Positions 17,037 to 25,748 of a stretch of DNA of 29,636 bases are shown here, one piece after another. The translations under genes and the position numbers were made by a program. The stretch covers positions 1-29,636 of the forward strand of contig CAYUXF010000015.1 in NCBI GenBank assembly GCA_964448755.1, written 5' to 3'. Origin of the DNA: CAYUXF01 sp964448755. Lineage in GTDB: Bacteria; Margulisbacteria; Termititenacia; Termititenacales; CAYUXF01. A model generated the notes under the pieces. That model made no database searches, had not been told where the DNA came from, and saw only the letters and a list, made by a program, of their open reading frames with translations. Position 1 is the stretch's first letter. Each line of letters begins with the position of its first letter.

Positions 17037-18095
17037 ATGGAAAATTTTACAGAAGAAAAAGAGTTGCAAGAACCGGTCGCGCCGGAGCGGATGATCACAG
17101 CGGATAAACGAGTTGGCGATCAAGACGCCACTATTCGGCCGCGTCGCTTGTCCGAGTATGTTGGGCAGGAGCATCTCAAGAGCAATTTAGAGGTTTTTAT
17201 AGAAGCGGCAAAAAAAAGAAACGAGACCATTGAACACATGATCTTTTATGGTCCGCCGGGGCTAGGAAAAACTACCTTGGCCAATGTTATTGCCAACGAA
17301 ATGGGCGTGGCTATTAAAACAACTTCCGGCCCGGCTATTGAGCGTCCAGGTGATCTGGCTGCTGTCTTAACTAATTTACAGGCCCGTGATATTTTATTTA
17401 TTGATGAGATCCATCGTTTGAACAGAGCGGTAGAAGAGGTACTCTATCCGGCGATGGAAGATTTTGAACTGGATATTATGATCGGCAAAGGACCTTCGGC
17501 TAGATCGATCCGTTTAGAATTGCCGCCGTTTACTTTAATTGGTGCAACGACCAGGATCGGGCTGCTTTCTGCTCCTTTGCGCGATCGTTTTGGCATTTTA
17601 AATAAACTGGAATTTTATAATGAGGCGGAATTAGCGCATATTGTGGAGCGCTCGGCCGGTATATTGTCTATTACCATTGATATTGATAGTGCTTTAGAGA
17701 TAGCCCGCCGCAGCAGAGCGACACCGCGTATTGCCAACCGCCTATTGCGCCGGGTGCGCGATTGGGCTGAAGTTAAAGGGCTGGGGACGATCACTATGGA
17801 GATAACTAAAGCTTGTTTAAAAGCGCTGGAGATAGATGCAATTGGTCTTGATAAGATCGATCGCAAATTACTCTTTTCAATTATTGAAAAATTTAACGGC
17901 GGGCCGGTGGGGCTGGATACGCTGGCGGCGATAATTTCTGAAGATCCGCTGACGATCGAAGACGTCTATGAGCCTTATCTGCTGCAGTTAGGGTTTATTG
18001 AAAGGACCCCGCGTGGTAGAATCGCTACAAAATTTGCTTATGAACATTTGGGGATCAAAAGCCCGCCAAGTATTGACCAGCAGACCCTTTTTTAG
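17037..18095 (+). CDS. ruvB: Holliday junction branch-migration helicase RuvB
   Basis: 352-aa AAA+ motor of the RuvAB branch-migration complex. Near-consensus throughout: ATIRPRRLSEYVGQE, Walker A GPPGLGKT (72-79), SGPAIERPGDLAA, Walker B FIDEIH (121-126), GATTR sensor (169-173), PLRDRFG, TPRIANRLLRRVRDWAEV and a C-terminal winged helix with GFIERTPRGRIAT. The start is the ATG at 17037: there is no SD, but a perfect -10 hexamer ends 10 nt upstream. The hisB gene follows after 31 nt. RuvA and RuvC are not nearby. Confidence 0.97.
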   Translation: MENFTEEKELQEPVAPERMITADKRVGDQDATIRPRRLSEYVGQEHLKSNLEVFIEAAKKRNETIEHMIFYGPPGLGKTTLANVIANEMGVAIKTTSGPAIERPGDLAAVLTNLQARDILFIDEIHRLNRAVEEVLYPAMEDFELDIMIGKGPSARSIRLELPPFTLIGATTRIGLLSAPLRDRFGILNKLEFYNEAELAHIVERSAGILSITIDIDSALEIARRSRATPRIANRLLRRVRDWAEVKGLGTITMEITKACLKALEIDAIGLDKIDRKLLFSIIEKFNGGPVGLDTLAAIISEDPLTIEDVYEPYLLQLGFIERTPRGRIATKFAYEHLGIKSPPSIDQQTLF

Positions 18096-18126
18096 GTCTG
18101 TTAAAACTAATAGAAGGAGCGCTCTT

Positions 18127-18711
18127 TTGAGAAAAGCAGAAAGAACAAGAAAAACTAACGAGACCGAGATCAAATTAAATTTAAATATTGATGGCAATGG
18201 CCAATATAAAATAAAAACCGGCATTCCTTTTTTTGATCATATGCTGGAGTTGTTTGCTAAACATGGTTTTTTTGATCTGCAGATCGAGGCTAAAGGTGAT
18301 ACAGAAGTTGATTTTCACCATACAGTAGAGGATGTCGGCATTGTTTTGGGACAGGCTTTCCGTGAGGCGCTTGGCGATATGAAAGGTATTGTCCGCTATG
18401 GCAATGCTACGATACCAATGGACGAAGCTATTGCCATAACCTCAATTGATATTTCTGGCCGGCCGGCCCTGGTCTTTAAAAATAAATTTGATAAAGAAAA
18501 AACTGGCGGCTTTGATGCTGAACTAGTGGAAGAATTTTTAAAAGCCTTTGTTAATAATGCCATGATAGCATTACATATTGATCAAAAAGAGGGTACTAAT
18601 TTACATCATAAAATAGAAGCTGTTTTTAAATCTTTGGCCAGAGCGTTAGATGAAGCTACTAAAATTGACCCGCGTCAAAAATCGGTTCCTTCTACCAAAG
18701 GGGTACTCTAA
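18127..18711 (+). CDS. hisB: Imidazoleglycerol-phosphate dehydratase
   Basis: Sixth step of histidine synthesis, a Mn-dependent 24-subunit enzyme. 194 aa from the TTG at 18127, matching the monofunctional HisB length. The start is TTG because AGAAGGAG (18112-18119) lies at the right distance and the family begins here (MRKAERTRKTNETEIKL); the open frame upstream overlaps ruvB. Metal-binding motifs are visible: FFDHML (H38), DFHHTVED (H64-H65) and NLHHKIE (H160-H161). No other his genes are near: it sits alone between ruvB and ftsH, and its stop directly abuts the ftsH start. Confidence 0.93.
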   Translation: MRKAERTRKTNETEIKLNLNIDGNGQYKIKTGIPFFDHMLELFAKHGFFDLQIEAKGDTEVDFHHTVEDVGIVLGQAFREALGDMKGIVRYGNATIPMDEAIAITSIDISGRPALVFKNKFDKEKTGGFDAELVEEFLKAFVNNAMIALHIDQKEGTNLHHKIEAVFKSLARALDEATKIDPRQKSVPSTKGVL

Positions 18712-20574
18712 ATGGCAGAAAAAAATCAAGAACCAAAAAACCAGAAAGAGCCTAAAAATCAAAAAGGCGGCTGGCGGCAGCTGCTGTTTTATGTTTTGAT
18801 CTTTTTAATGATCTTAACTTTTTTCAAGCCGGTTATTGATGATTCAGTTAACCCTAAAAAAGAACTTTCTTTTTCTGAGTTCAATAAACTTGTTGTTCAA
18901 AAACAGGTTGACGCTATTAATATTAATCCTGTCGATTCCTCGGTTAGAGGTGTTTTAAAAGATGGTTCTAAATTTCAAACCTACATAATTAATTATCCGG
19001 AGTTCATTCCAGAGCTGGAAAAGAACAACGTCAATATTAAAGTTGCTTCACCGAATGCCGGCTGGTTTACAAATATTCTTGGAACTATTCTCTTTCCTAT
19101 TTTGCTTTTTGGCGCTCTCTGGTTTTTTATTTTTCGGCAGGCGCAGGGTGTCAATAATCAGGCCATGTCTTTTGGTAAATCACGTGCTAAAGAGTGGAAT
19201 AAAGACGCTAATGTTAAAACAACATTTAAAGATATTGCCGGTATAGAAGAGGCCGTGGAAGAACTTAAAGAGATCGTTGATTTTCTTAAAATGCCCAAAA
19301 AGTTTTTAGATATTGGCGCTCGTATACCCAAGGGTGTTCTTTTGATGGGGCCTCCTGGGTGCGGAAAAACCTTACTGGCTAAAGCGATTGCCGGTGAGGC
19401 CAATGTTCCTTTTTTTAGTATTAGCGGCTCAGAATTTGTGGAAATGTTTGTTGGTGTTGGTGCTTCGCGTGTTCGTGACCTTTTTAAACAGGCACAAAAA
19501 GCACAACCGGCTTTGATATTTGTTGATGAAATAGATGCTGTCGGTCGTCATCGCGGCGCGGGTCTTGGCGGCGGACATGATGAAAGAGAACAGACTTTAA
19601 ATCAGCTGCTTGTGGAAATGGATGGGTTTGATCCCAAGACAACAGTTATTGTTATTGCGGCGACTAACCGGCCGGATATTCTTGACCCGGCATTGCTGCG
19701 CCCGGGACGTTTTGACCGACAGATAGTTATAGATAAGCCGGATATCAAAGGTCGCCAGCATATTTTGGAAATACATGCTAAAAAAATCAAGTCAGACAAA
19801 GAGGTTGACCTGGAGGTAGTGGCTAAAAGGACACCAGGCTTTACCGGTGCTGATCTGGCCAATTTAGTTAATGAGGCAGCGCTTTTGGCCGCCCGTAAAA
19901 ATAAAAAAACTGTTGGCATGGAAGATATTGAAGATGCCGTTGACCGGGTAATTGCCGGTCCGGAAAAGAAGAGTAAGATCATGTCCAAAGAGGAAAAGGA
20001 TATTATTGCCTATCATGAAACCGGTCATGCGCTTGTTGCCAGGACCATTCCCAATGCCGATCCTGTTCATAAAATATCAATTCTCCCCAGAGGGATGGCC
20101 TTGGGCTATACTTTGCAGTTGCCAATTGAAGATAAATATCTCGTTTCGCGCCAGGAGATGATCGATCAAATTACTATTTTGTTGGGCGGCCGTGTAGCTG
20201 AAGAGCTGGTGTTCTCGGAGATCACCACCGGTGCCTCTAACGATATTGAAAGAGCTACTAAACTGGCGCATCAAATGGTCTGCCGTTATGGCATGTCCAC
20301 GCTTGGGGTTCGCGCTTTTGGAAAAACAGAGCAGAATGTTTTTTTAGGGCGTGACTATATGCAACATGACAGAGATTTTGGCGATAAAACTGCTGATGCT
20401 ATTGATGATGAAGTAAATAAAATAGTTAAAAACTGCTATGCCCGTGCTAAAAAAGCCTTATCAGATAATAAAAAATTATTAAAAGAGATCGCCGCAGAAT
20501 TAATTAAAAAAGAGGTCATTGAGGGTGAAGCATTTGAGAGATTGTTAAAAGGGAAATTGGTCAAAATTAATTAG
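18712..20574 (+). CDS. ftsH: ATP-dependent membrane zinc protease FtsH
   Basis: 620-aa membrane-anchored AAA+ metalloprotease for quality control and degradation of regulators such as LpxC in Proteobacteria. TM1 is at about 23-41 and TM2 at about 121-141, with a periplasmic segment between. Walker A GPPGCGKT is at 213-220, Walker B LIFVDE at 268-273, the SRH region includes ATNRPDILDPALLRPGRFDR, and the zinc motif HETGH at 435-439 (usual form HEAGH) has an Asp ligand in TTGASNDIERAT. The N-terminus has an unusual Q/K/P-rich tail (about 20 residues). Its stop overlaps the stop of convergent hemW by 4 bases. Confidence 0.97.
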   Translation: MAEKNQEPKNQKEPKNQKGGWRQLLFYVLIFLMILTFFKPVIDDSVNPKKELSFSEFNKLVVQKQVDAININPVDSSVRGVLKDGSKFQTYIINYPEFIPELEKNNVNIKVASPNAGWFTNILGTILFPILLFGALWFFIFRQAQGVNNQAMSFGKSRAKEWNKDANVKTTFKDIAGIEEAVEELKEIVDFLKMPKKFLDIGARIPKGVLLMGPPGCGKTLLAKAIAGEANVPFFSISGSEFVEMFVGVGASRVRDLFKQAQKAQPALIFVDEIDAVGRHRGAGLGGGHDEREQTLNQLLVEMDGFDPKTTVIVIAATNRPDILDPALLRPGRFDRQIVIDKPDIKGRQHILEIHAKKIKSDKEVDLEVVAKRTPGFTGADLANLVNEAALLAARKNKKTVGMEDIEDAVDRVIAGPEKKSKIMSKEEKDIIAYHETGHALVARTIPNADPVHKISILPRGMALGYTLQLPIEDKYLVSRQEMIDQITILLGGRVAEELVFSEITTGASNDIERATKLAHQMVCRYGMSTLGVRAFGKTEQNVFLGRDYMQHDRDFGDKTADAIDDEVNKIVKNCYARAKKALSDNKKLLKEIAAELIKKEVIEGEAFERLLKGKLVKIN

Positions 20575-21641
20575 GCCATTAGCTCTAAGAGCAGTTTATC
20601 CATAATTAAAAAACCGCTGTTAGTTAGTGCAATATTTTCGCCGGTTATTTTTAAATAACCCTGGTCAATTAGTTGGCCTGCTTTTATACCGCAGATTTTT
20701 TGGAATTTTTTTAAGGGCATTCCTTTGATTTTGCGGAGTTCCATTATTAGCGCGTCGATATCTTTGGCTTCTTCATATTGATAAAGTGACAGAAAATCTT
20801 TTTTTAAATAAGCGGGCAGATCGGCGGCGGTTATTTTTCTTTGTTTTTTTTCTTTGTCGTAACTGTGCGCCGCAGGGCCTAGGCCAAGATAGCTTTTATC
20901 TGACCAATAAGCTAGATTGTGTTGGCATTCAAAACCGGGCCGGACATAATTGGAGATCTCATACTGTAAATAGTTGTTTTTATCTAAAAAATCTCTGCCT
21001 GTCTTGAATAAATCAATAATATTTTCGTCTGTCAGCGGTTTTTTATCTTTGTATAGGGGTGTGCCCTGTTCAAAAGTGAGTTCATAAAAAGAGATATGTG
21101 TCGGTCCCAATTTGATGGTTTCTGTTAATGTTTTTAGTAGACTTGTACTGGTTTGTCCGGGCAGGGCGTAAATGAGATCAATGTTAAAATTGTCATATAT
21201 TTTTGCTATTTCTTGTGCGGCTGTAACAGCTTTTTCCGCTGAGTGAACTCTGCCCAGATAAGCCAGTTCATGGTCAGTTAATGATTGAATGCCGAGCGAG
21301 ATCCTGTTGATCCCCGCTTTTTTAAAATTTAAAAACTTTTCTTTTGTAAAAGTTTCCGGATTAGCTTCTAACGTTATTTCTATTTTTGTTGAAAAGCCAA
21401 AAAGATCTGACAATGAAGTTAATATTTTTTCTAGTAAAGCCGGCGTTAAAAGCGATGGCGTGCCGCCGCCCAGAAAAACGGTTTTTAATGTTCCGGAGTA
21501 TGCTTTTTTTTGCAGTTTAATTTCCGCGCAAAGCGCCTCAATATATTTTTTAATGAGCGTCTCGTCTGCCGGTAATGAGTAAAAATCGCAGTAGCTGCAT
21601 TTTTTTAAACAAAAAGGAAAGTGAATATAAACATGTTCCAT
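20571..21641 (-). CDS. hemW: HemW-like radical SAM heme chaperone
   Basis: 356-aa radical SAM protein related to coproporphyrinogen III oxidase HemN. CxxxCxxC is C11, C15, C18 in FPFCLKKCSYCDF; GGGTPSLL and NPETFT follow, then the HemW-type LGLGPAAHSY. HemW proteins bind and deliver heme; true HemN has a longer N-terminus, which is missing here. The start is ATG 21641, because translation from the open frame 40 codons upstream would overlap the divergent gene and does not resemble the family. There is no SD, and a TATTAT hexamer with TG lies 10 nt upstream. Confidence 0.92.
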   Translation of the reverse strand: MEHVYIHFPFCLKKCSYCDFYSLPADETLIKKYIEALCAEIKLQKKAYSGTLKTVFLGGGTPSLLTPALLEKILTSLSDLFGFSTKIEITLEANPETFTKEKFLNFKKAGINRISLGIQSLTDHELAYLGRVHSAEKAVTAAQEIAKIYDNFNIDLIYALPGQTSTSLLKTLTETIKLGPTHISFYELTFEQGTPLYKDKKPLTDENIIDLFKTGRDFLDKNNYLQYEISNYVRPGFECQHNLAYWSDKSYLGLGPAAHSYDKEKKQRKITAADLPAYLKKDFLSLYQYEEAKDIDALIMELRKIKGMPLKKFQKICGIKAGQLIDQGYLKITGENIALTNSGFLIMDKLLLELMA

Positions 21642-21657
21642 AGATGATGTTATAATA
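21628..21657. promoter_or_regulatory. Bidirectional promoter with overlapping -10 elements, hemW / D-LDH
   Basis: Plus strand: TAAACA (21628-21633), 17-bp spacer, TG at 21648-21649, TATAAT (21651-21656), then ATG 21663 after 6 nt. Minus strand: TG-G then TATTAT (21657 to 21652), then ATG 21641 after 10 nt. The two -10 hexamers share five base pairs. Only 21 bp lie between the two start codons, so there is no space for leaders. Confidence 0.6.
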
Positions 21658-21662
21658 CCACA

Positions 21663-22703
21663 ATGAAGATAATTTTTTATGACGCCAAACCCTATGATAT
21701 AGAATCTTTTGATAAGACCAATAAAAATTTTGGTCTGGAAATAAAATACATTAAAAGTCATTTGACTGCCGATAATGCTGTATTGGCCAAAGGCTATGAG
21801 GTTGTCTGTGCTTTTGTTAACGATAATATTACCGCTGAAATAATTGATACTTTATATAATGTAGGCGTTAAACTTTTGGCTTTGCGCTCAGCCGGCTATA
21901 ACAATGTTGATCTTAAGGCGGTCTTTGGCAAGATCCATGTTGTCCGGGTGCCGGCTTATTCGCCTTATGCTGTGGCTGAGCACACGGTGGCGTTGATGCT
22001 CTCTTTAAATAGAAAAACACACCGGGCCTATTATAGGACCCGCGATAACAATTTTAATATTAACGGATTGCTGGGTTTTGATATGTATAAAAAAACGGCT
22101 GGCGTTATTGGCACCGGGCGGATCGGCCAGATCTTAATTAAAATATTAAAAGGGTTCGAGATGAATGTTCTGGCCTACGATCTTTTCCCCAACCAACAGG
22201 CAGCACAAGATCTGGGTTTTGAATATACGGATCTTGATCAGCTTTATCAGAGAGCGGATATTATCTCGCTTAATTGTCCGCTCAATAAAGATACGTATCA
22301 TATGATCAATGAGCAGAGTATCGCTAAAATGAAAAACGGTGTCATGGTAATTAATACCGGCCGCGGACAGTTAATAGATACCAAAGCGCTGGTCGAGGGT
22401 TTAAAAACTAAAAAAATAGGGTCTGCCGGGCTCGATGTTTACGAGGAAGAAGCGGAGTATTTTTTTGAGGATTTTTCTACGGAGATTGTCAGTGATGATG
22501 TTCTGGCCAGATTACTCTCTTTCCCCAATGTGTTAATGACATCGCATCAGGCTTTTTTTACAGTTGAGGCGATGCAGAATATTGCCGAGACCACACTTAA
22601 TAATATTAAACAGTTTGCCAATAATGAAGCGCTAGTCAATGAGATCTGTTATAAATGCGGACAAACGCCCTGCCGTAAAAAAGAGCAGGGGAAGTGTTTC
22701 TAA
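21663..22703 (+). CDS. ldhA: D-lactate dehydrogenase-type 2-hydroxyacid dehydrogenase with Cys-rich tail
   Basis: 346 aa, closest in style to fermentative LdhA (NADH: pyruvate to D-lactate). The nucleotide loop is G150-T-G152-R-I-G155. Catalytic residues are R234 (NTGRGQLID), E263 or a neighbour in DVYEEEAEYF, and H295 (TSHQAFF). LRSAGYNNVDL and VPAYSPYAVAEHTVALML are LdhA-typical. The protein is about 17 residues longer than E. coli LdhA because of a tail with C329, C332, C337 and C345, which might bind metal or act in redox sensing (inference). It is predicted leaderless. It ends 3 nt before the stop of convergent lepA. Confidence 0.88.
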   Translation: MKIIFYDAKPYDIESFDKTNKNFGLEIKYIKSHLTADNAVLAKGYEVVCAFVNDNITAEIIDTLYNVGVKLLALRSAGYNNVDLKAVFGKIHVVRVPAYSPYAVAEHTVALMLSLNRKTHRAYYRTRDNNFNINGLLGFDMYKKTAGVIGTGRIGQILIKILKGFEMNVLAYDLFPNQQAAQDLGFEYTDLDQLYQRADIISLNCPLNKDTYHMINEQSIAKMKNGVMVINTGRGQLIDTKALVEGLKTKKIGSAGLDVYEEEAEYFFEDFSTEIVSDDVLARLLSFPNVLMTSHQAFFTVEAMQNIAETTLNNIKQFANNEALVNEICYKCGQTPCRKKEQGKCF

Positions 22704-22706
22704 AAA

Positions 22707-24503
22707 TTATTCATCTATTTTAAGAACTGCCAGAAAGGCATCTTGCGGTATCTCTACTGAGCCGACAGATTTAAGTCTCTTTTTACCCTCTTTTTGTTTC
22801 TCTAAAAGTTTTCTTTTACGCGTCACGTCGCCGCCGTAACATTTGGCTGTTACATCTTTGCGCATGGCCTTAATAGTTTCGCGGGCAATGATCTTGGCGC
22901 CGATCGCCGCTTGAATGGGTATCTCGAACATATGTTTAGGGATGATCTCCTTTAATTTTTCACAGAGTTTTTTGCCGTGATGGTAAGCATTGTCACGGTG
23001 AACTATAGAAGATAGCGCGTCAACTACTTCGCCGTTGAGCATGATATCGAGTTTGACCATGTCAGAGTTGATGTAATCGCTCAGCTCATAATCAAGTGAA
23101 GCATACCCCTGTGAAAGGGATTTTAGTTTATTGAAAAAATCGGTCAGGATCTCAATTAAAGGCAATTTGTAGTGAATGCTGGCTCTGGTCTCATCGATAT
23201 ATTCCATGTTTTCAAAAATGCCGCGCCGTTCCTGACATAGTTCCATAATTGTGCCGGTGTATTGTTTGGGGGTAATAATAGTGGCGTTAACTATCGGTTC
23301 ATTAAATTCTTCTATAACCGATGGTTCCGGTAAATGGGCCGGATTATCAAGGATTATTTTTTCGCCATTGGTTTTAGTTATTTTAAAAATAACTGACGGT
23401 GCGGTGGCTATTAAGTTTAAATTGTATTCCCGTTCTAGTCGTTCCTGAATTATTTCCATGTGCAGAAGACCTAAAAAACCGCAGCGGAAACCGAAGCCCA
23501 GGGCCTGTGATGTTTCCGGTTCGTAAGATAATGCTGCATCAGAGAGCTGTATTTTTTCCAGCGCTTCGCGCAAGTCTTCAAAGTCTTTGCCGTCAATCGG
23601 GTAAAAGCCGCAAAAGACCATGGGCTTAATTGGCCGGTAGCCGGGGAGCGGTTCTTTGGCCGGATTATCTGCCAAGGTAATTGTGTCGCCGGGGTGAGCA
23701 TTTTTAATATCCTTAATATTTGCTACTAAATAACCAACTTCGCCGGCAGAGAGTTTACTGACCGGTTTCATGAAAGGGGTTTTGATGCCGAGTTCAATTA
23801 CTTCGTATTGATTGCCGGTGCTCATTATTTTAATTTTATCGCCTTTGCTGACGCTGCCGTCTTTAATTCTAATTTGCGCAATAACGCCGCGATATTCGTC
23901 AAAATAAGAATCAAAAATAAGTGCCCGCAATGCCGCCTGGCTCTCTTGCGGTGCCGGTATTTTTTTGACGATCGCCTCTAGGATCTCTTCTATGCCGGCG
24001 CCGGTTTTAGCCGAAGCGGGAATACAATCGTCCGGGTCAATATAAAAAGTATCTATCAATTGTTCTTGGACACGGGGGATATCCGCACTGGGGAGATCTA
24101 TTTTATTGATGACCGGAATAATAGTTAATCCGAGGTCGAGCGCCAAATAGGCATTGGCCAGTGTCTGTGCTTCGATCCCCTGTGAGGCATCAACTATTAA
24201 CAAAACACCTTCACAGGCCGCCAGTGAACGGGATACTTCGTAGGAAAAATCGACGTGACCCGGTGTATCAATTAAATTGAGAATGTATTTATGGCCGTCT
24301 TTGGCCTTATATTCCAGGCGGGCATTATTGAGTTTAATCGTAATGCCGCGTTCCCTTTCCAGTTCCATGGAATCCATCATCTGTTCTTTCATATCGCGTT
24401 GCGCGACAGTATTGGTTGTCTCTAAAAGGCGATCGGCCAATGTCGACTTCCCGTGATCGATGTGCGCGATAATTGAAAAATTTCTAATTTGACTTATTTT
24501 CAT
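22707..24503 (-). CDS. lepA: Elongation factor 4 (LepA), ribosome back-translocating GTPase
   Basis: 598 aa, the family norm. GTPase motifs: AHIDHGKST (13-21), DTPGH (79-83) and NKID (133-136). The LepA-specific C-terminal domain ends in KCYGGDVTRKRKLLEKQKEG plus a short tail. The start is ATG 24503 (MKISQIRNFSIIAHIDHG); an in-frame ATG seven codons upstream lies inside the promoter and is rejected. No SD; a TG-T-TAAAAT extended -10 ends 11 nt upstream. It acts on stalled or mistranslocated ribosomes or in initiation, depending on the organism. Confidence 0.97.
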   Translation of the reverse strand: MKISQIRNFSIIAHIDHGKSTLADRLLETTNTVAQRDMKEQMMDSMELERERGITIKLNNARLEYKAKDGHKYILNLIDTPGHVDFSYEVSRSLAACEGVLLIVDASQGIEAQTLANAYLALDLGLTIIPVINKIDLPSADIPRVQEQLIDTFYIDPDDCIPASAKTGAGIEEILEAIVKKIPAPQESQAALRALIFDSYFDEYRGVIAQIRIKDGSVSKGDKIKIMSTGNQYEVIELGIKTPFMKPVSKLSAGEVGYLVANIKDIKNAHPGDTITLADNPAKEPLPGYRPIKPMVFCGFYPIDGKDFEDLREALEKIQLSDAALSYEPETSQALGFGFRCGFLGLLHMEIIQERLEREYNLNLIATAPSVIFKITKTNGEKIILDNPAHLPEPSVIEEFNEPIVNATIITPKQYTGTIMELCQERRGIFENMEYIDETRASIHYKLPLIEILTDFFNKLKSLSQGYASLDYELSDYINSDMVKLDIMLNGEVVDALSSIVHRDNAYHHGKKLCEKLKEIIPKHMFEIPIQAAIGAKIIARETIKAMRKDVTAKCYGGDVTRKRKLLEKQKEGKKRLKSVGSVEIPQDAFLAVLKIDE

Positions 24504-24514
24504 AATAGTCGGAG

Positions 24515-24523
24515 ATTTTAACA
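24515..24523 (-). promoter_or_regulatory. Extended -10 promoter of lepA
   Basis: Minus strand TGT then TAAAAT (24520 to 24515), 11 nt before the ATG, with only a weak CTTAAA at the -35 position (24538-24543). Confidence 0.45.
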
Positions 24524-24546
24524 TAATTTAGCCAGAGTTTAAGCAG

Positions 24547-25116
24547 TTATTTGCCTAAAAAAACAATGCCCAGGATGGCGCTTAAAAGAAGGCAAAAAAG
24601 CGGAGGAATTTTTTTGCGGCCGGCTAAAAACAGTGTTACTAAAAAAATAAATAAAGCGGGCCAGACAATATTTTCCGGCCATAAAGAGAACTTTAATGAT
24701 AAAGGTCTTTTTATAGTAGAGTTTTCTAAAAAAAAGAGCACGGCAATAGCTATTAGGCCCATGGCGGCCGAGCGGATCCCTTTGATAATATGCTGCAAAT
24801 GTTTTGAGCGTTCTAAATGTTTATTGAGAAAATGAAAGACCAGAGAGGTTATTAGGAGTGCCGGAAAAATTAAACCAAAAGAAGCGGCGAGTGCCCCTGG
24901 TAGGCCTGCGGTTATTTTGCCTGCGTAAGTGGCGGTATTGAGACTGATCGGTCCGGGCGTCAATTGGGCAATTGTTACAATATCGGCAAATTGCGCATTG
25001 GTCAACCAACCTTGTTTAGTTACTTCGTTTTGAATGAGAGGGATCATGGCATATCCGCCGCCGAAAATTACGGCGCCGATCTTGAAAAAAACAAAAAATA
25101 ATTTTAAAAAGATCAT
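24547..25116 (-). CDS. ChrA-family transporter, half-size subunit 2
   Basis: 189-aa short-chain CHR protein, one chromate-transporter domain. The N-terminal KIGAVIFGGGYAMIPLIQNEV and TPGPISLNTATYAG motifs are typical, and about five or six hydrophobic helices follow. Its ATG overlaps the stop of the partner gene (ATGA at 25113-25116). Paired short CHR proteins work together as an oxyanion efflux system. The substrate may be chromate, sulfate or something else, since the family label is not proof. Confidence 0.88.
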   Translation of the reverse strand: MIFLKLFFVFFKIGAVIFGGGYAMIPLIQNEVTKQGWLTNAQFADIVTIAQLTPGPISLNTATYAGKITAGLPGALAASFGLIFPALLITSLVFHFLNKHLERSKHLQHIIKGIRSAAMGLIAIAVLFFLENSTIKRPLSLKFSLWPENIVWPALFIFLVTLFLAGRKKIPPLFCLLLSAILGIVFLGK

Positions 25117-25658
25117 GTCTGACGTTCCCGGTAAAAGAAGAGCCAGCCTAAAGCGCCGCAGATAATAATGACAATAAATGTATCGATATTAAAAATACGG
25201 ACCAGCAAAAAAGCCATTAAGGCGAGAGCTAATTCCCGCTTGCTTTTTAATGCTGTGCTACCCAAGCGGATTAAAACCAATAAAATTAAGGCTGCTATTC
25301 CTGCCCGCAGACCGGTAAAGGCCGGTAATAGCAAACTGGTTTCATTCAATCTAACAATATAGGGGGCCAGAAAACTAATGACAATAATTGGCGGGGTCAG
25401 TACACCTAAGATAGCGCTAACGGCTCCTTTTGTTTGGTTAACTGTCAGGCCGATTAAGAGTGCTGAGTTAAAGGCAATTACTCCCGGCAACGAACTTGTT
25501 AGCAGTAAGATGTCGGAAAATTGTTTTTTGGTCAGTAATTTTTTTTGGCTGACAAATTCATTGTCCATTAATGGCAGCATGGCGGCACCGCCGCCGAGCG
25601 TAAAAAGTGATATTTTAAAGAAGGAGATGTAGAGTTTTAATAAAATATTTTTTTTCAC
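25113..25658 (-). CDS. ChrA-family transporter, half-size subunit 1
   Basis: 181-aa short-chain CHR protein, related to its neighbour but distinct (KISLFTLGGGAAMLPLMDNEF, SSLPGVIAFNSALLIG). It starts with GTG at 25658, has no SD, and a TAAAAT hexamer ends 6 nt upstream. It is the first gene of a two-gene operon, with a 4-nt overlap to subunit 2. Together the two form the bipartite form of the usually fused long ChrA. Confidence 0.87.
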   Translation of the reverse strand: MKKNILLKLYISFFKISLFTLGGGAAMLPLMDNEFVSQKKLLTKKQFSDILLLTSSLPGVIAFNSALLIGLTVNQTKGAVSAILGVLTPPIIVISFLAPYIVRLNETSLLLPAFTGLRAGIAALILLVLIRLGSTALKSKRELALALMAFLLVRIFNIDTFIVIIICGALGWLFFYRERQT

Positions 25659-25664
25659 AAGTTT

Positions 25665-25693
25665 ATTTTAAGTTAAATATAAAGAAAAATCTA
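25665..25693 (-). promoter_or_regulatory. Candidate promoter of the ChrA pair
   Basis: Minus strand TAGATT (25693 to 25688), 17-bp spacer, TAAAAT (25670 to 25665), then GTG after 6 nt. The -35 is weak; the region is very AT-rich, so a chance match is possible. Confidence 0.35.
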
Positions 25694-25714
25694 AAAATGG
25701 TTTTTTTATTTTTA

Positions 25715-25742
25715 TGGAAAAAAATAAGAAAGTAGGTATAAT
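25715..25742 (+). promoter_or_regulatory. Promoter of the homospermidine synthase leader
   Basis: TGGAAA (25715-25720), 16-bp spacer and a perfect TATAAT (25737-25742). Transcription should begin at about 25749, which is the A of the leader ORF start and 170 nt before the synthase ATG. Confidence 0.6.
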
Positions 25743-25748
25743 AGAAAA

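Noticed and set aside
18081..18100. CAGACC/GGTCTG hairpin at the ruvB stop
   Set aside because: 6-bp stem with no proper T-tract afterwards, and hisB with its own SD follows at once; probably not a terminator.
17998..18126. Longer hisB reading frame overlapping ruvB
   Set aside because: The overlap is in another frame of conserved ruvB coding sequence, and the SD at 18112-18119 points to the TTG at 18127.
21642..21761. 40-residue upstream extension of hemW
   Set aside because: It lies antisense to the D-LDH start, does not resemble HemW, and would span both promoters.
24504..24524. Upstream ATG for lepA
   Set aside because: The extra residues are not LepA-like, and this ATG supplies the TG of the extended -10.
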